Shown here: piece by piece, positions 23,255 through 32,446 of the stretch
Numbering within the stretch: the stretch's first letter is position 1
Layout: each line of letters opens with the position of its first letter
Origin: Ruminococcus sp.
GTDB taxonomy: Bacteria; Bacillota; Clostridia; Oscillospirales; Ruminococcaceae
Reading direction: 5' to 3'
DNA: 64,000 bases
Assembly (NCBI GenBank): GCA_023667165.1
Contig: JAMPAO010000001.1
Coordinates: forward strand, 35,825 to 99,824
The notes under the pieces: model-generated
What the model was told of the DNA's origin: nothing
Seen by the model: only the letters and a program-made list of their open reading frames with translations
Databases searched by the model: none
Program-made: the position numbers and the translations under genes

Positions 23255-24556
23255 TCATATCTTATCAAACGCCTGTTTCAGGTCGGCAATGATATCGTCA
23301 ATATTTTCCAGACCTACCGAAAGCCTTATAAGACCTCCGTCGATACCCGCCGCTTCAAGCTGTTCATCGGTAAGCTGACGGTGAGTTGCGGAAGCGGGAT
23401 GAAGAACGCAGGTGCGGATATCTGCCACGTGTACCTCGTTGGAAGCAAGGGTCAGACTGTCCATAAATTTTACAGCCGTATCTCTGCCTCCCTTTACGGA
23501 GAAAGAAATTACACCGCTGGTTCCCAAAGGAAGATATTTCTTTGCGGTTTCGTAATATTTATCGCTTTCCAGTGCGGGATAGGAAACAAAATTTACTTTG
23601 CCCGTACCCTCGATAAATTTTGCCGCAGTAAGAGCGTTTTCACAGTACTGCTTCATCCTTACGGCAAGCGTTTCCAAGCCGAGGTTTAACAGGAATGAGC
23701 TGTTTGCGGCAGGATAACAGCCGAAATCTCTCATAAGCTGCATTCTTGCTTTGACAATATACGGCGCAAAAGAATATTTTTCGGTGTAGACAATGCCGTG
23801 ATAGCTGTCGTCAGGCTCGGTCATGCAGGGAAAATTGCCATTTGTCCAGTCAAATTTTCCCGAATCAACAATAACACCACCCACCTGAACCGCATGGCCG
23901 TCCATATATTTTGACGTGGAATGTATGACTATATCGGCGCCCCATTCGATGGGACGGCAGAGTATAGGCGTTGCAAAGGTATTGTCAACTATAAGGGGAA
24001 CGCCGTGATCATGAGCTGTCTTAGCCCATTTTTCTATATCAAGCACCGTGAGGGCAGGATTAGCGATAGTTTCGCCGAAAACAGCCTTGGTATTGGACTT
24101 GAACGCGGCGTTAAGCTCTTCCTCGGAGCTGTCGACGTCGACAAAAATGCACTCTATCCCCATTCTCTTCAGTGTAACTGCAAAAAGATTCACAGTACCT
24201 CCGTATATAGAGGATGAGGCAATAAAGCTGTCCCCTGCCTGACAAATATTAAGTATGGACATCAGCGACGCCGCCTGTCCGCTGGATGTGCACATTGCCG
24301 CCGCGCCTCCCTCGAGAGCGGCTATCTTTTTTTCCACTGCGTCTGTGGTAGGATTTTCAAAGCGGGAATATATAAGGCTCTTGGTGGGGTCGTCAAACAC
24401 CGCCGCCACATCGTCGGTGGAATCGTAAACATAGGTGGTGCTCTGAACTATCGGCACTACTCTCGGCTCGCTGTTTTTTGGCGTATAACCGGCGTGAAGG
24501 CATTTAGTTTCAATTTTTGCGTTTGGGTTTAATTCTTTCATAATAATGGTCTGCAT
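23255..24556 (-). CDS. metY: O-acetylhomoserine sulfhydrylase (PLP-dependent)
   Basis: This enzyme makes homocysteine (or cysteine) from O-acetylhomoserine and sulfide in the cytoplasm. The 433-residue product has the Cys/Met metabolism PLP-enzyme layout: SRFENPTTDAVEKKIAALEGG near 65-84, SSSIYGGT, DNTFATP (PLP-binding Asp) and the Schiff-base lysine in STSK216YMDGH. The tail RLSVGLENIDDIIADL is typical. The length fits MetY rather than the shorter gamma-lyases. The ATG at 24556 is very close to its GAAAGGA; the ATG five codons on is an alternative. It is last in an operon behind the GH3 gene (38 nt); no SAM riboswitch or T-box is seen upstream. Confidence 0.92.
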   Translation of the reverse strand: MQTIIMKELNPNAKIETKCLHAGYTPKNSEPRVVPIVQSTTYVYDSTDDVAAVFDDPTKSLIYSRFENPTTDAVEKKIAALEGGAAAMCTSSGQAASLMSILNICQAGDSFIASSSIYGGTVNLFAVTLKRMGIECIFVDVDSSEEELNAAFKSNTKAVFGETIANPALTVLDIEKWAKTAHDHGVPLIVDNTFATPILCRPIEWGADIVIHSTSKYMDGHAVQVGGVIVDSGKFDWTNGNFPCMTEPDDSYHGIVYTEKYSFAPYIVKARMQLMRDFGCYPAANSSFLLNLGLETLAVRMKQYCENALTAAKFIEGTGKVNFVSYPALESDKYYETAKKYLPLGTSGVISFSVKGGRDTAVKFMDSLTLASNEVHVADIRTCVLHPASATHRQLTDEQLEAAGIDGGLIRLSVGLENIDDIIADLKQAFDKI

Positions 24557-24594
24557 TCCTTTCGATAAAATATTATTGATAAATTCAACGGATA

Positions 24595-27369
24595 TTATCC
24601 GAAAAATTCCTTTTCGTCGATCATATCAAACTTTATTTCGCTGATATTCAGTCCCGACTGCCCGAAATAAAGTCTGATGACCGTATACTTGGAGAAAAAG
24701 TTTCCTTTACAGGAAAGTGAAACGGGTTTTCCGCCGGTACCGTTCCAAGTGAGCGTTCCCGCAGGAGAGCCCGAACTGAATACCGTAACCGGAAGCTGAG
24801 CCAGCTCGCTTTGGTCTGAATCTGCGGTTAATGTCACACGGTAAAATCCCGTATCGGAAATATCCAGCCCGAAAGTATAGCTGTTCCCCTTTACCGTGGA
24901 GATATTAAGGGGCATGGCCATTTTTCCGCCATTTATCTTGAAAAACTCCACGGGCGTATCCGCTGCGGCGTCGGAATCGTCGTCACGGTTGATTACCGCG
25001 ACCTCCTCATAACAACCCGTCAGCCGCTCCATAGCGTGCGTATTCATAAGGAAAGAGCATATATTGGCTGCATTGCGCTGAAGCTCTCCTCTTGTAAGTC
25101 CTCCCGATGAAAGCTCTGCGAGGGTATTGTCATTATTATCCGCTCCGTCGGCACAGACCATATAAACATCGTTCTGCGCCGCCGCCATGGCAGCAAAATC
25201 AGTTCTGTCGGGAGGGCAGCCGCGCCTGTTGATATCAGCCCACCAGTCGGTCATTACCATTCCCCTGAACCCCCACTCATTACGCAGGATTTGCGTTGTA
25301 AGATCATAGCTGCCCGCTGTCCACAGACCGTTTACAGAACCGTAGGTTGTCATTATCGTATCCGCTTTTCCCTCTTTTACGGCTATTTCAAAACCCTTGA
25401 GATATATCTCTCTCAGCGCCCGTTCGGAAATTATACAATCCATGCTGTGCCGTCCGGTTTCTTGGTTATTTCCGCAGAAATGCTTTATCGTTCCCGTAAC
25501 TCCCTGTGAATGAAGTCCTTTAAGCTCGGCGGATGCCATATGTCCGGTAAGATAAGGATCTTCGGAGAAATATTCGAAATTCCGTCCGTTAAGAGGGTGC
25601 CGATGTATGTTCATACCGGGACCCAAAAGACAGTCAACGTGATTTGCCTGCATTTCCATACCCGTAAACCCGAAAAGCTCCGTAATAAGCTGTCTGTTAA
25701 AGGTGGAGGCTATAAGAGTACCGTTCGGCAGACTGAACGCCTTTGTACCGCAGTCAAGACGCATTCCCGAAGGTCCGTCGGAGCAGCAGCCGCAGGGTAT
25801 TCCCAGCTTTGCAAGCTCCTTTGATACGCCGCCGAAAGCCGCCGCTGTTCCCGCCGTTACCTTTGGACTGCACATTCCCTCTCCTCTGATGATACAGGAA
25901 AGATCGTAATCCGTAAAGCGTGCAATGAATTCCTCCATGGAATGCTTTTTGTTTTTTACGTCCGCAAGGGTAATTTCCTTGTCATTGGAAAATGGGATCT
26001 CGGCAGGCAATGCTCTTTCTCTGAGCGATACGCAGCTTACCTCGGCAAGAGGAACTTCTTCTGTTTTTTCCGTTACACCGCCGTTATGATCAAATAACGG
26101 CTTTAATCTGTTAAACGGAAGCGTCGGTGCAAGCGCTTGACTTAGCCGCGCTACTATGACGTCTTCCGTAAGCTCAAAGGAAAATATCTTTTCAGCGGCT
26201 CTTACACTGTTTCCTCCGTAAACCGTATATTCGCCGCTTTCAAGAACATAGCAGCTTTTGTTCCCCGTCGCCCCCGAATCGTCATACGAAGCGTAACTTT
26301 CGGCGGTAACGGTAAATTTCAGCTTGCAGCTCTCTCCGGGAGAAAGCAAAGGCGTTTTCTCAAAGCCGCATAAAATTCTTGCGGGTTTTCCGAGAACTCC
26401 CTGGGGAGAGCTCATATAGATCTGAACTACCTCTTTGCCGCTGAAATGTCCCGTATTTGTTATCATAAATTCAAGGAAGACAGCATTGTCCGCACCGCGG
26501 GAAAATGACAGGTTTTTTATATCAAAGCTTGTGTATGAAAGTCCGAATCCGAAAGGGTAAATCACCTTTTCCGAAGCAAACGTTTCAAAATAGCGGTATC
26601 CCACATAAATATCCTCGCAGTAAAAATTGCATACGGTATCGCCGAAATTCTTGTCAGACGGATAATCCGCAGGAGAATATGCTATCGTGTCGGGCAGCTT
26701 GCCCGAAGGCGATACCTTGCCCAAAAGAACATCGGCAGTCCCCGTACCGCCAACCATACCGCCCTGCCAAACATACAAAACAGAATCCGGTTCATATTTT
26801 TTTACAAAGCTCATATCGATAAGTCCGCCTGTATTCAAAAGAACGACGGTTTTCTTAAAATGCTTCTTAACTGTGCCGAGCATATTTTCCTCTTCATCGG
26901 TGAGAAGATACGAACCCTTTTCGAGCTTGCTGTCCTTTTCCTCTCCTGCCGTTCTTCCGATAACGACTACGGCGGTTTCGCATTTTTCGGCGATCTCTGC
27001 GGCAAGACTGTCCTCTAAGGGCATTTCCTTTTGCGACCAAGGCTCCCCTGCCCAGCCGTCGCCGTATTCAAAGGGATTTTCCTCGTCCCATTTGTTGTAT
27101 ACATCAAGCAGACGCTGATTAATTTTTGCCCCCGCTTCAATCAGTCCGTCGGTTATGCCGACCACTCGTGAAACGTTGACAAGACCTCCCGAACCCGTAC
27201 CGCTTTTATAATAATGAAGCTGAATGCGTCCGAAAACAGCCGTTTCCTTATTCTTGTCAAGAGGGAGGGCATTATTGTCGTTTTTGAGCATTACTATTCC
27301 CTCGGATACCGCTTCTGCGGATTTTTGCAAATATTTGTTCCAATCAAGTATTTTACTGCTCATAGCCAT
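24595..27369 (-). CDS. Beta-glucosidase, GH3, permuted domain order
   Basis: This is an exo-acting glycosidase of family GH3, probably releasing glucose from cello-oligosaccharides or other beta-glucosides. Domain order is reversed relative to most GH3 enzymes: an alpha/beta sandwich first (about 15-290, with IGRTAGEEKD and YPFGFGLSY), a fibronectin-III-like domain (about 300-400), then the TIM-like barrel (about 480-830) with GPGMNIHRHPLNGRNFEY, KHFCGNNQET and nucleophile Asp708 in MTDWW. This order is known from Ruminococcus albus beta-glucosidase. A C-terminal beta domain follows. No signal peptide is present, so it acts inside the cell. The start may be the ATG at 27363, two codons later. 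Confidence 0.92.
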   Translation of the reverse strand: MAMSSKILDWNKYLQKSAEAVSEGIVMLKNDNNALPLDKNKETAVFGRIQLHYYKSGTGSGGLVNVSRVVGITDGLIEAGAKINQRLLDVYNKWDEENPFEYGDGWAGEPWSQKEMPLEDSLAAEIAEKCETAVVVIGRTAGEEKDSKLEKGSYLLTDEEENMLGTVKKHFKKTVVLLNTGGLIDMSFVKKYEPDSVLYVWQGGMVGGTGTADVLLGKVSPSGKLPDTIAYSPADYPSDKNFGDTVCNFYCEDIYVGYRYFETFASEKVIYPFGFGLSYTSFDIKNLSFSRGADNAVFLEFMITNTGHFSGKEVVQIYMSSPQGVLGKPARILCGFEKTPLLSPGESCKLKFTVTAESYASYDDSGATGNKSCYVLESGEYTVYGGNSVRAAEKIFSFELTEDVIVARLSQALAPTLPFNRLKPLFDHNGGVTEKTEEVPLAEVSCVSLRERALPAEIPFSNDKEITLADVKNKKHSMEEFIARFTDYDLSCIIRGEGMCSPKVTAGTAAAFGGVSKELAKLGIPCGCCSDGPSGMRLDCGTKAFSLPNGTLIASTFNRQLITELFGFTGMEMQANHVDCLLGPGMNIHRHPLNGRNFEYFSEDPYLTGHMASAELKGLHSQGVTGTIKHFCGNNQETGRHSMDCIISERALREIYLKGFEIAVKEGKADTIMTTYGSVNGLWTAGSYDLTTQILRNEWGFRGMVMTDWWADINRRGCPPDRTDFAAMAAAQNDVYMVCADGADNNDNTLAELSSGGLTRGELQRNAANICSFLMNTHAMERLTGCYEEVAVINRDDDSDAAADTPVEFFKINGGKMAMPLNISTVKGNSYTFGLDISDTGFYRVTLTADSDQSELAQLPVTVFSSGSPAGTLTWNGTGGKPVSLSCKGNFFSKYTVIRLYFGQSGLNISEIKFDMIDEKEFFG

Positions 27370-27379
27370 TTTCCTTTCT

Positions 27380-27820
27380 TCAAAGCTCTTTTATCATAGG
27401 AATATACGGACACGTTTCAAATCCGATACGCTCATAAAGACGCTTGGCGTCAATGTTGTCTTTTGTGATCTCAAGCCGCCATCTTACCGCTGCGTCCTTG
27501 TAATCATCTCCGATACGGCTGAAAAAATCGGTTGCCAGTCCTCTTCCTCTGTATTCGCTGCGCACATAAAGATCCTCGATCCAGATCACCGTTCCTCCCG
27601 CTTCCTGCGAATAGGTTTTGGCAATAACGCCGAAGCCTGCCGGAGCATAGTCAAGCTCAAAAAGATAGCCTGTCATATAAACGCCTGTTGTGACCATATG
27701 ATCGAAAGCCTTTCCGAAATTCTCTTTCGGCACGCTGTGGCTCACGGCGGAAGATAAGTAAAACTCCTCCGCCATTTTTATATAAATTTCTCTGTCTGAG
27801 GGAATTAGCCTTCTTATCAT
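27380..27820 (-). CDS. GNAT N-acetyltransferase
   Basis: The 146-residue GNAT-fold acetyltransferase has the acetyl-CoA-binding motif VRSEYRGRGLATDFF at about 86-100 and the C-terminal DNIDAKRLYERIGFE, both well conserved. The substrate is unknown. Its ATG overlaps the stop of the hydrogenase gene (ATGA) and its stop is 10 nt from the GH3 start, so it is translated as part of this operon. Confidence 0.9.
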   Translation of the reverse strand: MIRRLIPSDREIYIKMAEEFYLSSAVSHSVPKENFGKAFDHMVTTGVYMTGYLFELDYAPAGFGVIAKTYSQEAGGTVIWIEDLYVRSEYRGRGLATDFFSRIGDDYKDAAVRWRLEITKDNIDAKRLYERIGFETCPYIPMIKEL

Positions 27821-29343
27821 AATAAACTGTCCTTTTCAAGCACATCGAGATCGGCGGCATATTCCGTTTCCGACGCCAACTTCTTTTCCGCCTGATTTTT
27901 GTATTTTTCTATTCCCGCAGCAGCCTTGTTTACAGCGCACATTGTTCCCGCGCCCGCAACACAGCCGCCCGGGCAGCCCATCCCCTCCAGCAGATAACCG
28001 TCGTATTTGCCGGATTTGGCAAGCTGAAGCAGCTTTCTGCACTCATGAAGTCCCTGGGCGGACGCCACCTTGACCTCTCTGTCCGGTGCAATGCGCTTTA
28101 TCTCCGCCGCCACTGCTCCCGCAACTCCTCCGCTTACCGCAAAGCCGCGTCCTGCGGCAGTACCCTCGCAAAGTGGAACATTCTCGCTGTCGGGAATGTT
28201 TTCAAGGTCAACCTCCTTTGCTCCGAACATTCCCATAAGCTCCTCAAAGGTCAGTACAAAATCCACATGACTGCGGATAGTTCGGCGGCTCGCCTCAAGC
28301 TTCTTCGCAGAACACGGACCTATAAAGGCGATCCGGCAGTCGGGGTCTTTCTTCTTTTCAAGGCGGGCAGTGAGAACCATTGGCGTAAGCGCCATGGAAA
28401 TGTTCTTTGCAAGGTCGGGAAACAGTTTCTTTGCCATTACAGACCATGACGGACAGCAGGATGTGGCAAGAAAATTCAGATTATCCGGAACGTTCTCCAC
28501 AAAATCCTTTGCTTCCTCTATCGTACAAAGATCTGCTCCCACGGCAACCTCTACCACGCTGTCAAAGCCTAACTGCTTCATGGCATATGTAAGCTTTTCC
28601 GGAGTGACCTTGGGACCGAATTGATTATAAAAGGCAGGAGCAACTATAGCGACTACGCGGCTTCCCTTTTTTATAGCGTGAATTAGCTGGAATATCTGTC
28701 CCTTATCCGCTATTGCTCCGAACGGACAGTTTACAAGACACATTCCGCAGGATACGCATTTATCGTAGTCTATCTTGGCTCTGCCGTGTTCGTCGCTGCC
28801 TATTGCGTCCATTCCGCAGGCCTTTGCACAGGGACGTTCAACCTTTAATATGGCATGATAAGGACACACGTCCTTGCAGCGGCCGCATTTGATACACTTT
28901 TCGCTGTCGATCTTCGATTTTCCGTGACGAATGGAAATAGCGCCCTTGGGGCAGACCTCCTTGCAGGGGTTTTCAAAGCAGCCCTGACACACCTCGGTAA
29001 CATGATAGTGCGTTGTGGGGCAGGCATTGCAGGCGAAGCTGATTATATTTATCAAGGGCGGATCGTAATACTTTTCGGCGATAGCGCTTTGATCCACACC
29101 CTTTGAAACGGGAGCGTGTTCGCTTACGCTTCTCAGAGGAAGTCCCATTGCAAGCCGAAGTCTTTCTTCAACTATGGCTCTCTCCAAAAATATGGATTCT
29201 CGGTGAATAGCCACATCGCCGGGAACTATTTTATACGGCAGATCTTCCATTCTGGAATAATCTCCGCCCTCGTAAGCAAGCCTTGCCACCTCCGTGAACA
29301 CCTTACGGCGCATATCGGTAACAGACGAATATATACCTCTCAC
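27817..29343 (-). CDS. Monomeric [FeFe] hydrogenase (group B-like)
   Basis: This enzyme probably disposes of fermentation electrons as H2, or senses or oxidises H2, in the cytoplasm. The 508-residue product has ferredoxin-like 4Fe-4S motifs (CQGCFENPCKEVCP, CIKCGRCKDVCP, CAKACGMDAIG, CVSCGMCLVNCP) and the H-cluster domain with L1 TSCCPSW (about 293), L2 GPCSAKKLE and L3 EGMGCPGGCVAGAG. These variants of the canonical TSCCPGW / MPCxxKxxE / ExMACPGGC are those of the group-B enzymes. The start is GTG at 29343 with AAAGGACT upstream; a weak promoter (TTGAAA, 16, TGTAAT) lies at 29369-29396. Maturases HydEFG are not in the window. Confidence 0.88.
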   Translation of the reverse strand: MRGIYSSVTDMRRKVFTEVARLAYEGGDYSRMEDLPYKIVPGDVAIHRESIFLERAIVEERLRLAMGLPLRSVSEHAPVSKGVDQSAIAEKYYDPPLINIISFACNACPTTHYHVTEVCQGCFENPCKEVCPKGAISIRHGKSKIDSEKCIKCGRCKDVCPYHAILKVERPCAKACGMDAIGSDEHGRAKIDYDKCVSCGMCLVNCPFGAIADKGQIFQLIHAIKKGSRVVAIVAPAFYNQFGPKVTPEKLTYAMKQLGFDSVVEVAVGADLCTIEEAKDFVENVPDNLNFLATSCCPSWSVMAKKLFPDLAKNISMALTPMVLTARLEKKKDPDCRIAFIGPCSAKKLEASRRTIRSHVDFVLTFEELMGMFGAKEVDLENIPDSENVPLCEGTAAGRGFAVSGGVAGAVAAEIKRIAPDREVKVASAQGLHECRKLLQLAKSGKYDGYLLEGMGCPGGCVAGAGTMCAVNKAAAGIEKYKNQAEKKLASETEYAADLDVLEKDSLL

Positions 29344-29368
29344 CTATTTTCAGTCCTTTCACATCTGC

Positions 29369-29396
29369 ATTACAGCAAAGCAATAAATTATTTCAA
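29369..29396 (-). promoter_or_regulatory. Possible promoter of the hydrogenase operon
   Basis: Minus-strand TTGAAA (29396-29391) and TGTAAT (29374-29369) are 16 bp apart, 26 nt before the GTG start. Confidence 0.45.
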
Positions 29397-29477
29397 AGCA
29401 TACGTAAACATTATTGCCGCCGGCAAAAAAACCGCATACGCATCTTAAGGATACAGGTTCTTATTTTCATGCTTTGC

Positions 29478-29526
29478 TTTAATAAAAACAGCCGCCGTAA
29501 AAACAAAACAAATTTTACAGCGGCAT
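29478..29526 (-). terminator. Intrinsic terminator after ychF
   Basis: On the minus strand GCCGCTGTAAAA pairs with TTTTTACGGCGGC (one mismatch), followed by TGTTTTTATT. Confidence 0.75.
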
Positions 29527-29549
29527 ATCGGGGAAATCACTTGGGATCT

Positions 29550-30644
29550 TTACACATTAAACCTAAACAGAACTATATCTCCGTCGCGCATAACATACTC
29601 CTTACCCTCCGAACGGACAAGTCCCTTTTCCTTTGCGGCGGTCATTGTACCGCAAGACATAAGATCGTCAAATGAAACGACCTCCGCTCTGATAAAACCC
29701 TTTTCAAAATCCGTATGGATCTTTCCCGCCGCCTTAGGAGCTTTTGTACCCTTGGTTACAGTCCATGCCCTTACCTCGTCCTGACCTGCGGTAAGAAAAG
29801 AAATAAGTCCCAAAAGCGAATACCCTTCCTTGATAATACGTTCAAGTCCGGATACCTCAAGTCCAAGCTCAGACAGGAACAGTTCCTTGTCCTCGCCGCT
29901 CATATCGGAAATTTCCGCTTCAAGCTGGGCGCAAATAGGCAGTATAGCCGCATTTTCTCGATTTGCAATATCGCAGACGGCTTTATAATGAACTGAATTC
30001 TCTATGTTATTTTTGTAATCGTCCTCGCAAAGATTAGCGGCATAAATAACAGGCTTTGCCGAGAGCAGCGGCGTTGTTTTTACGATCTCTCTTTCCTCTT
30101 CGGTAAAACCGAAAGAACGCGCGGAATGACCTTCCTCCAAATGAGCCTTCAGTCTTTCAAGGAATTCAAGCTCCGTCTGATATTTCTTATCTCCCTTGAT
30201 AAGCTTTTTCGTGCGGTCGATACGCCTTTCCAGCAGCTCTATATCGGAAAAAATCAGCTCCAGATCTATAACTTCAATATCCCTGCGAGGATCAATGCTT
30301 CCGTCCACATGAATTATGTTTGTATCCTCAAAGCATCGCACCACGTGAACAATAGCGTCTACCTCGCGAATATTTGCAAGAAACTTGTTTCCGAGTCCCT
30401 CGCCCTTTGACGCACCCTTTACAAGACCTGCAATATCGACAAATTCAAGCGTTGCGGGAGTAAATTTATTCGGATTATACATATCTCTCAGCTTATCAAG
30501 TCTGCTGTCGGGTACGGATACGATACCGACGTTAGGCTCTATTGTGCAGAAAGGATAATTTGCAGATTCAGCTCCCGCATTGGTCAATGCGTTGAAAAGC
30601 GTGCTTTTTCCAACATTTGGAAGTCCAACCATACCTAATTTCAT
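29550..30644 (-). CDS. ychF: Redox-regulated ATPase/GTPase YchF (Obg family)
   Basis: YchF/OLA1 is a conserved ribosome-associated P-loop NTPase that prefers ATP. The 364-residue protein has GLPNVGKSTLFNALT (P-loop, 7-21), DIAGLVKGASKGEGLGNKFL (G3 region), a coiled-coil insert (about 130-190) and a C-terminal TGS domain (AWTVTKGTKAPKAAGKIHTD). The usual NKxD is NLCEDD, consistent with relaxed base specificity. SD AAAGGAAC precedes the ATG. It follows a small membrane protein gene by 19 nt. Confidence 0.97.
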   Translation of the reverse strand: MKLGMVGLPNVGKSTLFNALTNAGAESANYPFCTIEPNVGIVSVPDSRLDKLRDMYNPNKFTPATLEFVDIAGLVKGASKGEGLGNKFLANIREVDAIVHVVRCFEDTNIIHVDGSIDPRRDIEVIDLELIFSDIELLERRIDRTKKLIKGDKKYQTELEFLERLKAHLEEGHSARSFGFTEEEREIVKTTPLLSAKPVIYAANLCEDDYKNNIENSVHYKAVCDIANRENAAILPICAQLEAEISDMSGEDKELFLSELGLEVSGLERIIKEGYSLLGLISFLTAGQDEVRAWTVTKGTKAPKAAGKIHTDFEKGFIRAEVVSFDDLMSCGTMTAAKEKGLVRSEGKEYVMRDGDIVLFRFNV

Positions 30645-30663
30645 TTTTCAAGTTCCTTTACGG

Positions 30664-30900
30664 TTAATTTTCATCGAGGCCGTCAAAATTAAGATTGCGA
30701 ACATACTCGTCGGCGTCAAACTCTTCTTTCTCGGAATATTTTGATTCCGGCTTCTTACCCAGTGCAAACCGCGCAGCAACAGCTCCGGACAGAAGTCCGA
30801 GAACAAACGCAGCTATAGCTATAAGCGCAATGACGCCCTTTGACAGCTTGACCTTTTCTCCGGCATATCTGCAAATAACATTAACAATTTCCTCAATCAT
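30664..30900 (-). CDS. Small single-helix membrane protein
   Basis: The 78-residue protein has a short N-terminal helix, one membrane segment (VIALIAIAAFVLGLLSGAVAARFAL, about 23-47) and an acidic cytoplasmic tail (YSEKEEFDADEYVRNL). The ATG at 30900 has AAGGCGGT 7 nt upstream; an in-frame ATG 7 codons earlier lacks an SD. It is first in the operon with ychF, driven by the promoter at 30939-30967. Family unknown. Confidence 0.7.
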   Translation of the reverse strand: MIEEIVNVICRYAGEKVKLSKGVIALIAIAAFVLGLLSGAVAARFALGKKPESKYSEKEEFDADEYVRNLNFDGLDEN

Positions 30901-30938
30901 TTCTATTACCGCCTTTCGCATAAAATATCATTTTATAT

Positions 30939-30967
30939 ATTATATAACATTTTGAAAAAAATTGCAA
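30939..30967 (-). promoter_or_regulatory. Sigma-A promoter of the 30900-ychF operon
   Basis: Minus-strand TTGCAA (30967-30962) and TATAAT (30944-30939) are 17 bp apart. Confidence 0.75.
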
Positions 30968-30988
30968 GCATATTTTAAAAAAATCAAC

Positions 30989-31103
30989 AAAAAAGCGGCC
31001 GCCTGTCAAGACGGCTGCTTTTCATGGAAAGATTTTAAGAGAGGATAATGTGTTTTAATTATCGAAAACCAACGCTCGTGCAGCTTGAACGTTCAATTCC
31101 GAT
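30989..31103 (-). ncRNA. Candidate small RNA with promoter and terminator
   Basis: A minus-strand promoter (TTGATT at 31138-31133, 17 bp, TATAAT at 31115-31110) is followed by about 115 nt without a usable open frame, ending in the hairpin AGCAGCCGTC / GGCGGCCGCT (31019-30994, two mismatches) and a T-run. Near its 5' end is the perfect 12-bp palindrome TTGAACGTTCAA (31085-31096). It is transcribed towards the ychF operon but terminates before that operon's promoter. It does not resemble 6S, SRP or RNase P RNA. Confidence 0.55.
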
Positions 31104-31109
31104 GATTAT

Positions 31110-31138
31110 ATTATATACTATTTTTTATAAATAATCAA
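31110..31138 (-). promoter_or_regulatory. Promoter of the candidate small RNA
   Basis: TTGATT and TATAAT with a 17-bp spacer on the minus strand. Confidence 0.65.
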
Positions 31139-31366
31139 GTCATTTTTTACACATAATTTGCCTTATATTTTTGTTACTTATTACATATTTTTTCGTAATA
31201 TTATTCTCAAACAGTGTATTTTTAACAGAAAAAATCATATAAAATTACTTTTAATTTTATTCCGCAAATTTTAACCAAAATGCATTCGGGGCATAAAATA
31301 TACTATATCCCGTCAAAATATGCATATTTTCGGGTAATATCTTAATTATTAAACGGAGGGATCATT

Positions 31367-32440
31367 ATGTCAGATGAAAAATTTTTTTTAGGCTCCTCTA
31401 CTCCAAACGGATTTGCAACGCCTGTCAGCGAGCTTGTCAACGATACTTCCAATACCGTTTTCATTCTGAAAGGCACTGCGGGAAGCGGAAAATCAACCAT
31501 TATGAAAAAAATACGCGACGCTTTTCCTGAAAGTCCGAAAGAAATATACTATTGCTCCGCAGACCCTTATTCTCTCGACGCCGTATATCTTAAAGACCGC
31601 AAAGCTCTTATAATCGACGGCACCGATCCTCACTGCTTTGATCCCGTTTACCCAAAGGCAGTACAGTCTATTGTCGATCTCGGCGCATATCTCGAAACGG
31701 GAAAGCTCAGGTCGCAAAAGGATGAGATCATTGCAATAATCAATGAATACAGCGGATATCATAAAAGATGCAGACTGTGCCTTTCGGCGATATCATCGGT
31801 ACTTCCCGATATTACCTCAGCCGCCTGTGAAGCTGTTGATCATAAGAAGCTGTATGCTTTTACCGAAAGGACCTGCCGCAGACTTATTCCCAAAAAAGCC
31901 GAAAAAAAAACAGACGGAAAGATAAGCTACCGCCAGCTTTCCGCTCTTACATTTGACGGGTACTCCACTTTCATTCCCGACGATCTCAAAATTTACCTGT
32001 TAAATGACGAATATATATCCGGTGCGGATATTTTCTTGAAAAAAGCCGCCGATTTCGCAGTAAAAAAGGGTTATAACGTTTATATAAGCGAATGCCTTAT
32101 CTGCACGGCGCGTTATTGTGAGCATATTATTATTCCCGAACTGGGGATAGCATTCATGACCTCAAGCTGTATAAACCCGCTGAACATTGAAAACGGCAAA
32201 AAGGTGATCAATTTCCGCAGATTTTACAAATCAAGCGAATTCGACAGCCGGCCTGTACTCAAGCAAAGAATAAAATTCGGAAAAAAAGCCGTTGCAGAGC
32301 TTATAAACGAAGCCTCATCGGAGCTGAAAACAGCCAAATCGGTTCATGACAGAATAGAAGAATATTATATAGCCGCTGCCGATTTTGACAGCCTCAACCG
32401 TCTGACATACAAGCTGATATCGGAAATAAAAAGCCTGTAA
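31367..32440 (+). CDS. P-loop ATPase of unknown function (PRK06851-like)
   Basis: This 357-residue soluble protein has a Walker A motif GTAGSGKST at about 36-44 and likely Walker B ALIIDGTDPH at about 81-90. The opening FFLGSSTPNGF is typical of a clostridial NTPase family with two P-loop-like halves. The second half here has no intact Walker A. A role is not known; members are seen in many spore formers. The start has ACGGAGGG 8 nt upstream. It converges on the sugar transferase gene, with only 6 nt between stops. Confidence 0.8.
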   Translation: MSDEKFFLGSSTPNGFATPVSELVNDTSNTVFILKGTAGSGKSTIMKKIRDAFPESPKEIYYCSADPYSLDAVYLKDRKALIIDGTDPHCFDPVYPKAVQSIVDLGAYLETGKLRSQKDEIIAIINEYSGYHKRCRLCLSAISSVLPDITSAACEAVDHKKLYAFTERTCRRLIPKKAEKKTDGKISYRQLSALTFDGYSTFIPDDLKIYLLNDEYISGADIFLKKAADFAVKKGYNVYISECLICTARYCEHIIIPELGIAFMTSSCINPLNIENGKKVINFRRFYKSSEFDSRPVLKQRIKFGKKAVAELINEASSELKTAKSVHDRIEEYYIAAADFDSLNRLTYKLISEIKSL

Positions 32441-32446
32441 CAACAG

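Larger units (their letters stand above)
30901..31366. other. 466-bp intergenic region between divergent genes
   Basis: It is AT-rich. It holds the ychF-operon promoter, then a minus-strand candidate small RNA with its own promoter and terminator (30989-31138), then about 220 bp of very AT-rich sequence before the plus-strand ATPase gene, in which no convincing promoter stands out. Confidence 0.6.

Noticed and set aside
24557..24594. SAM riboswitch upstream of the O-acetylhomoserine sulfhydrylase
   Set aside because: Only 38 bp separate the gene from the GH3 gene, too short for a riboswitch.
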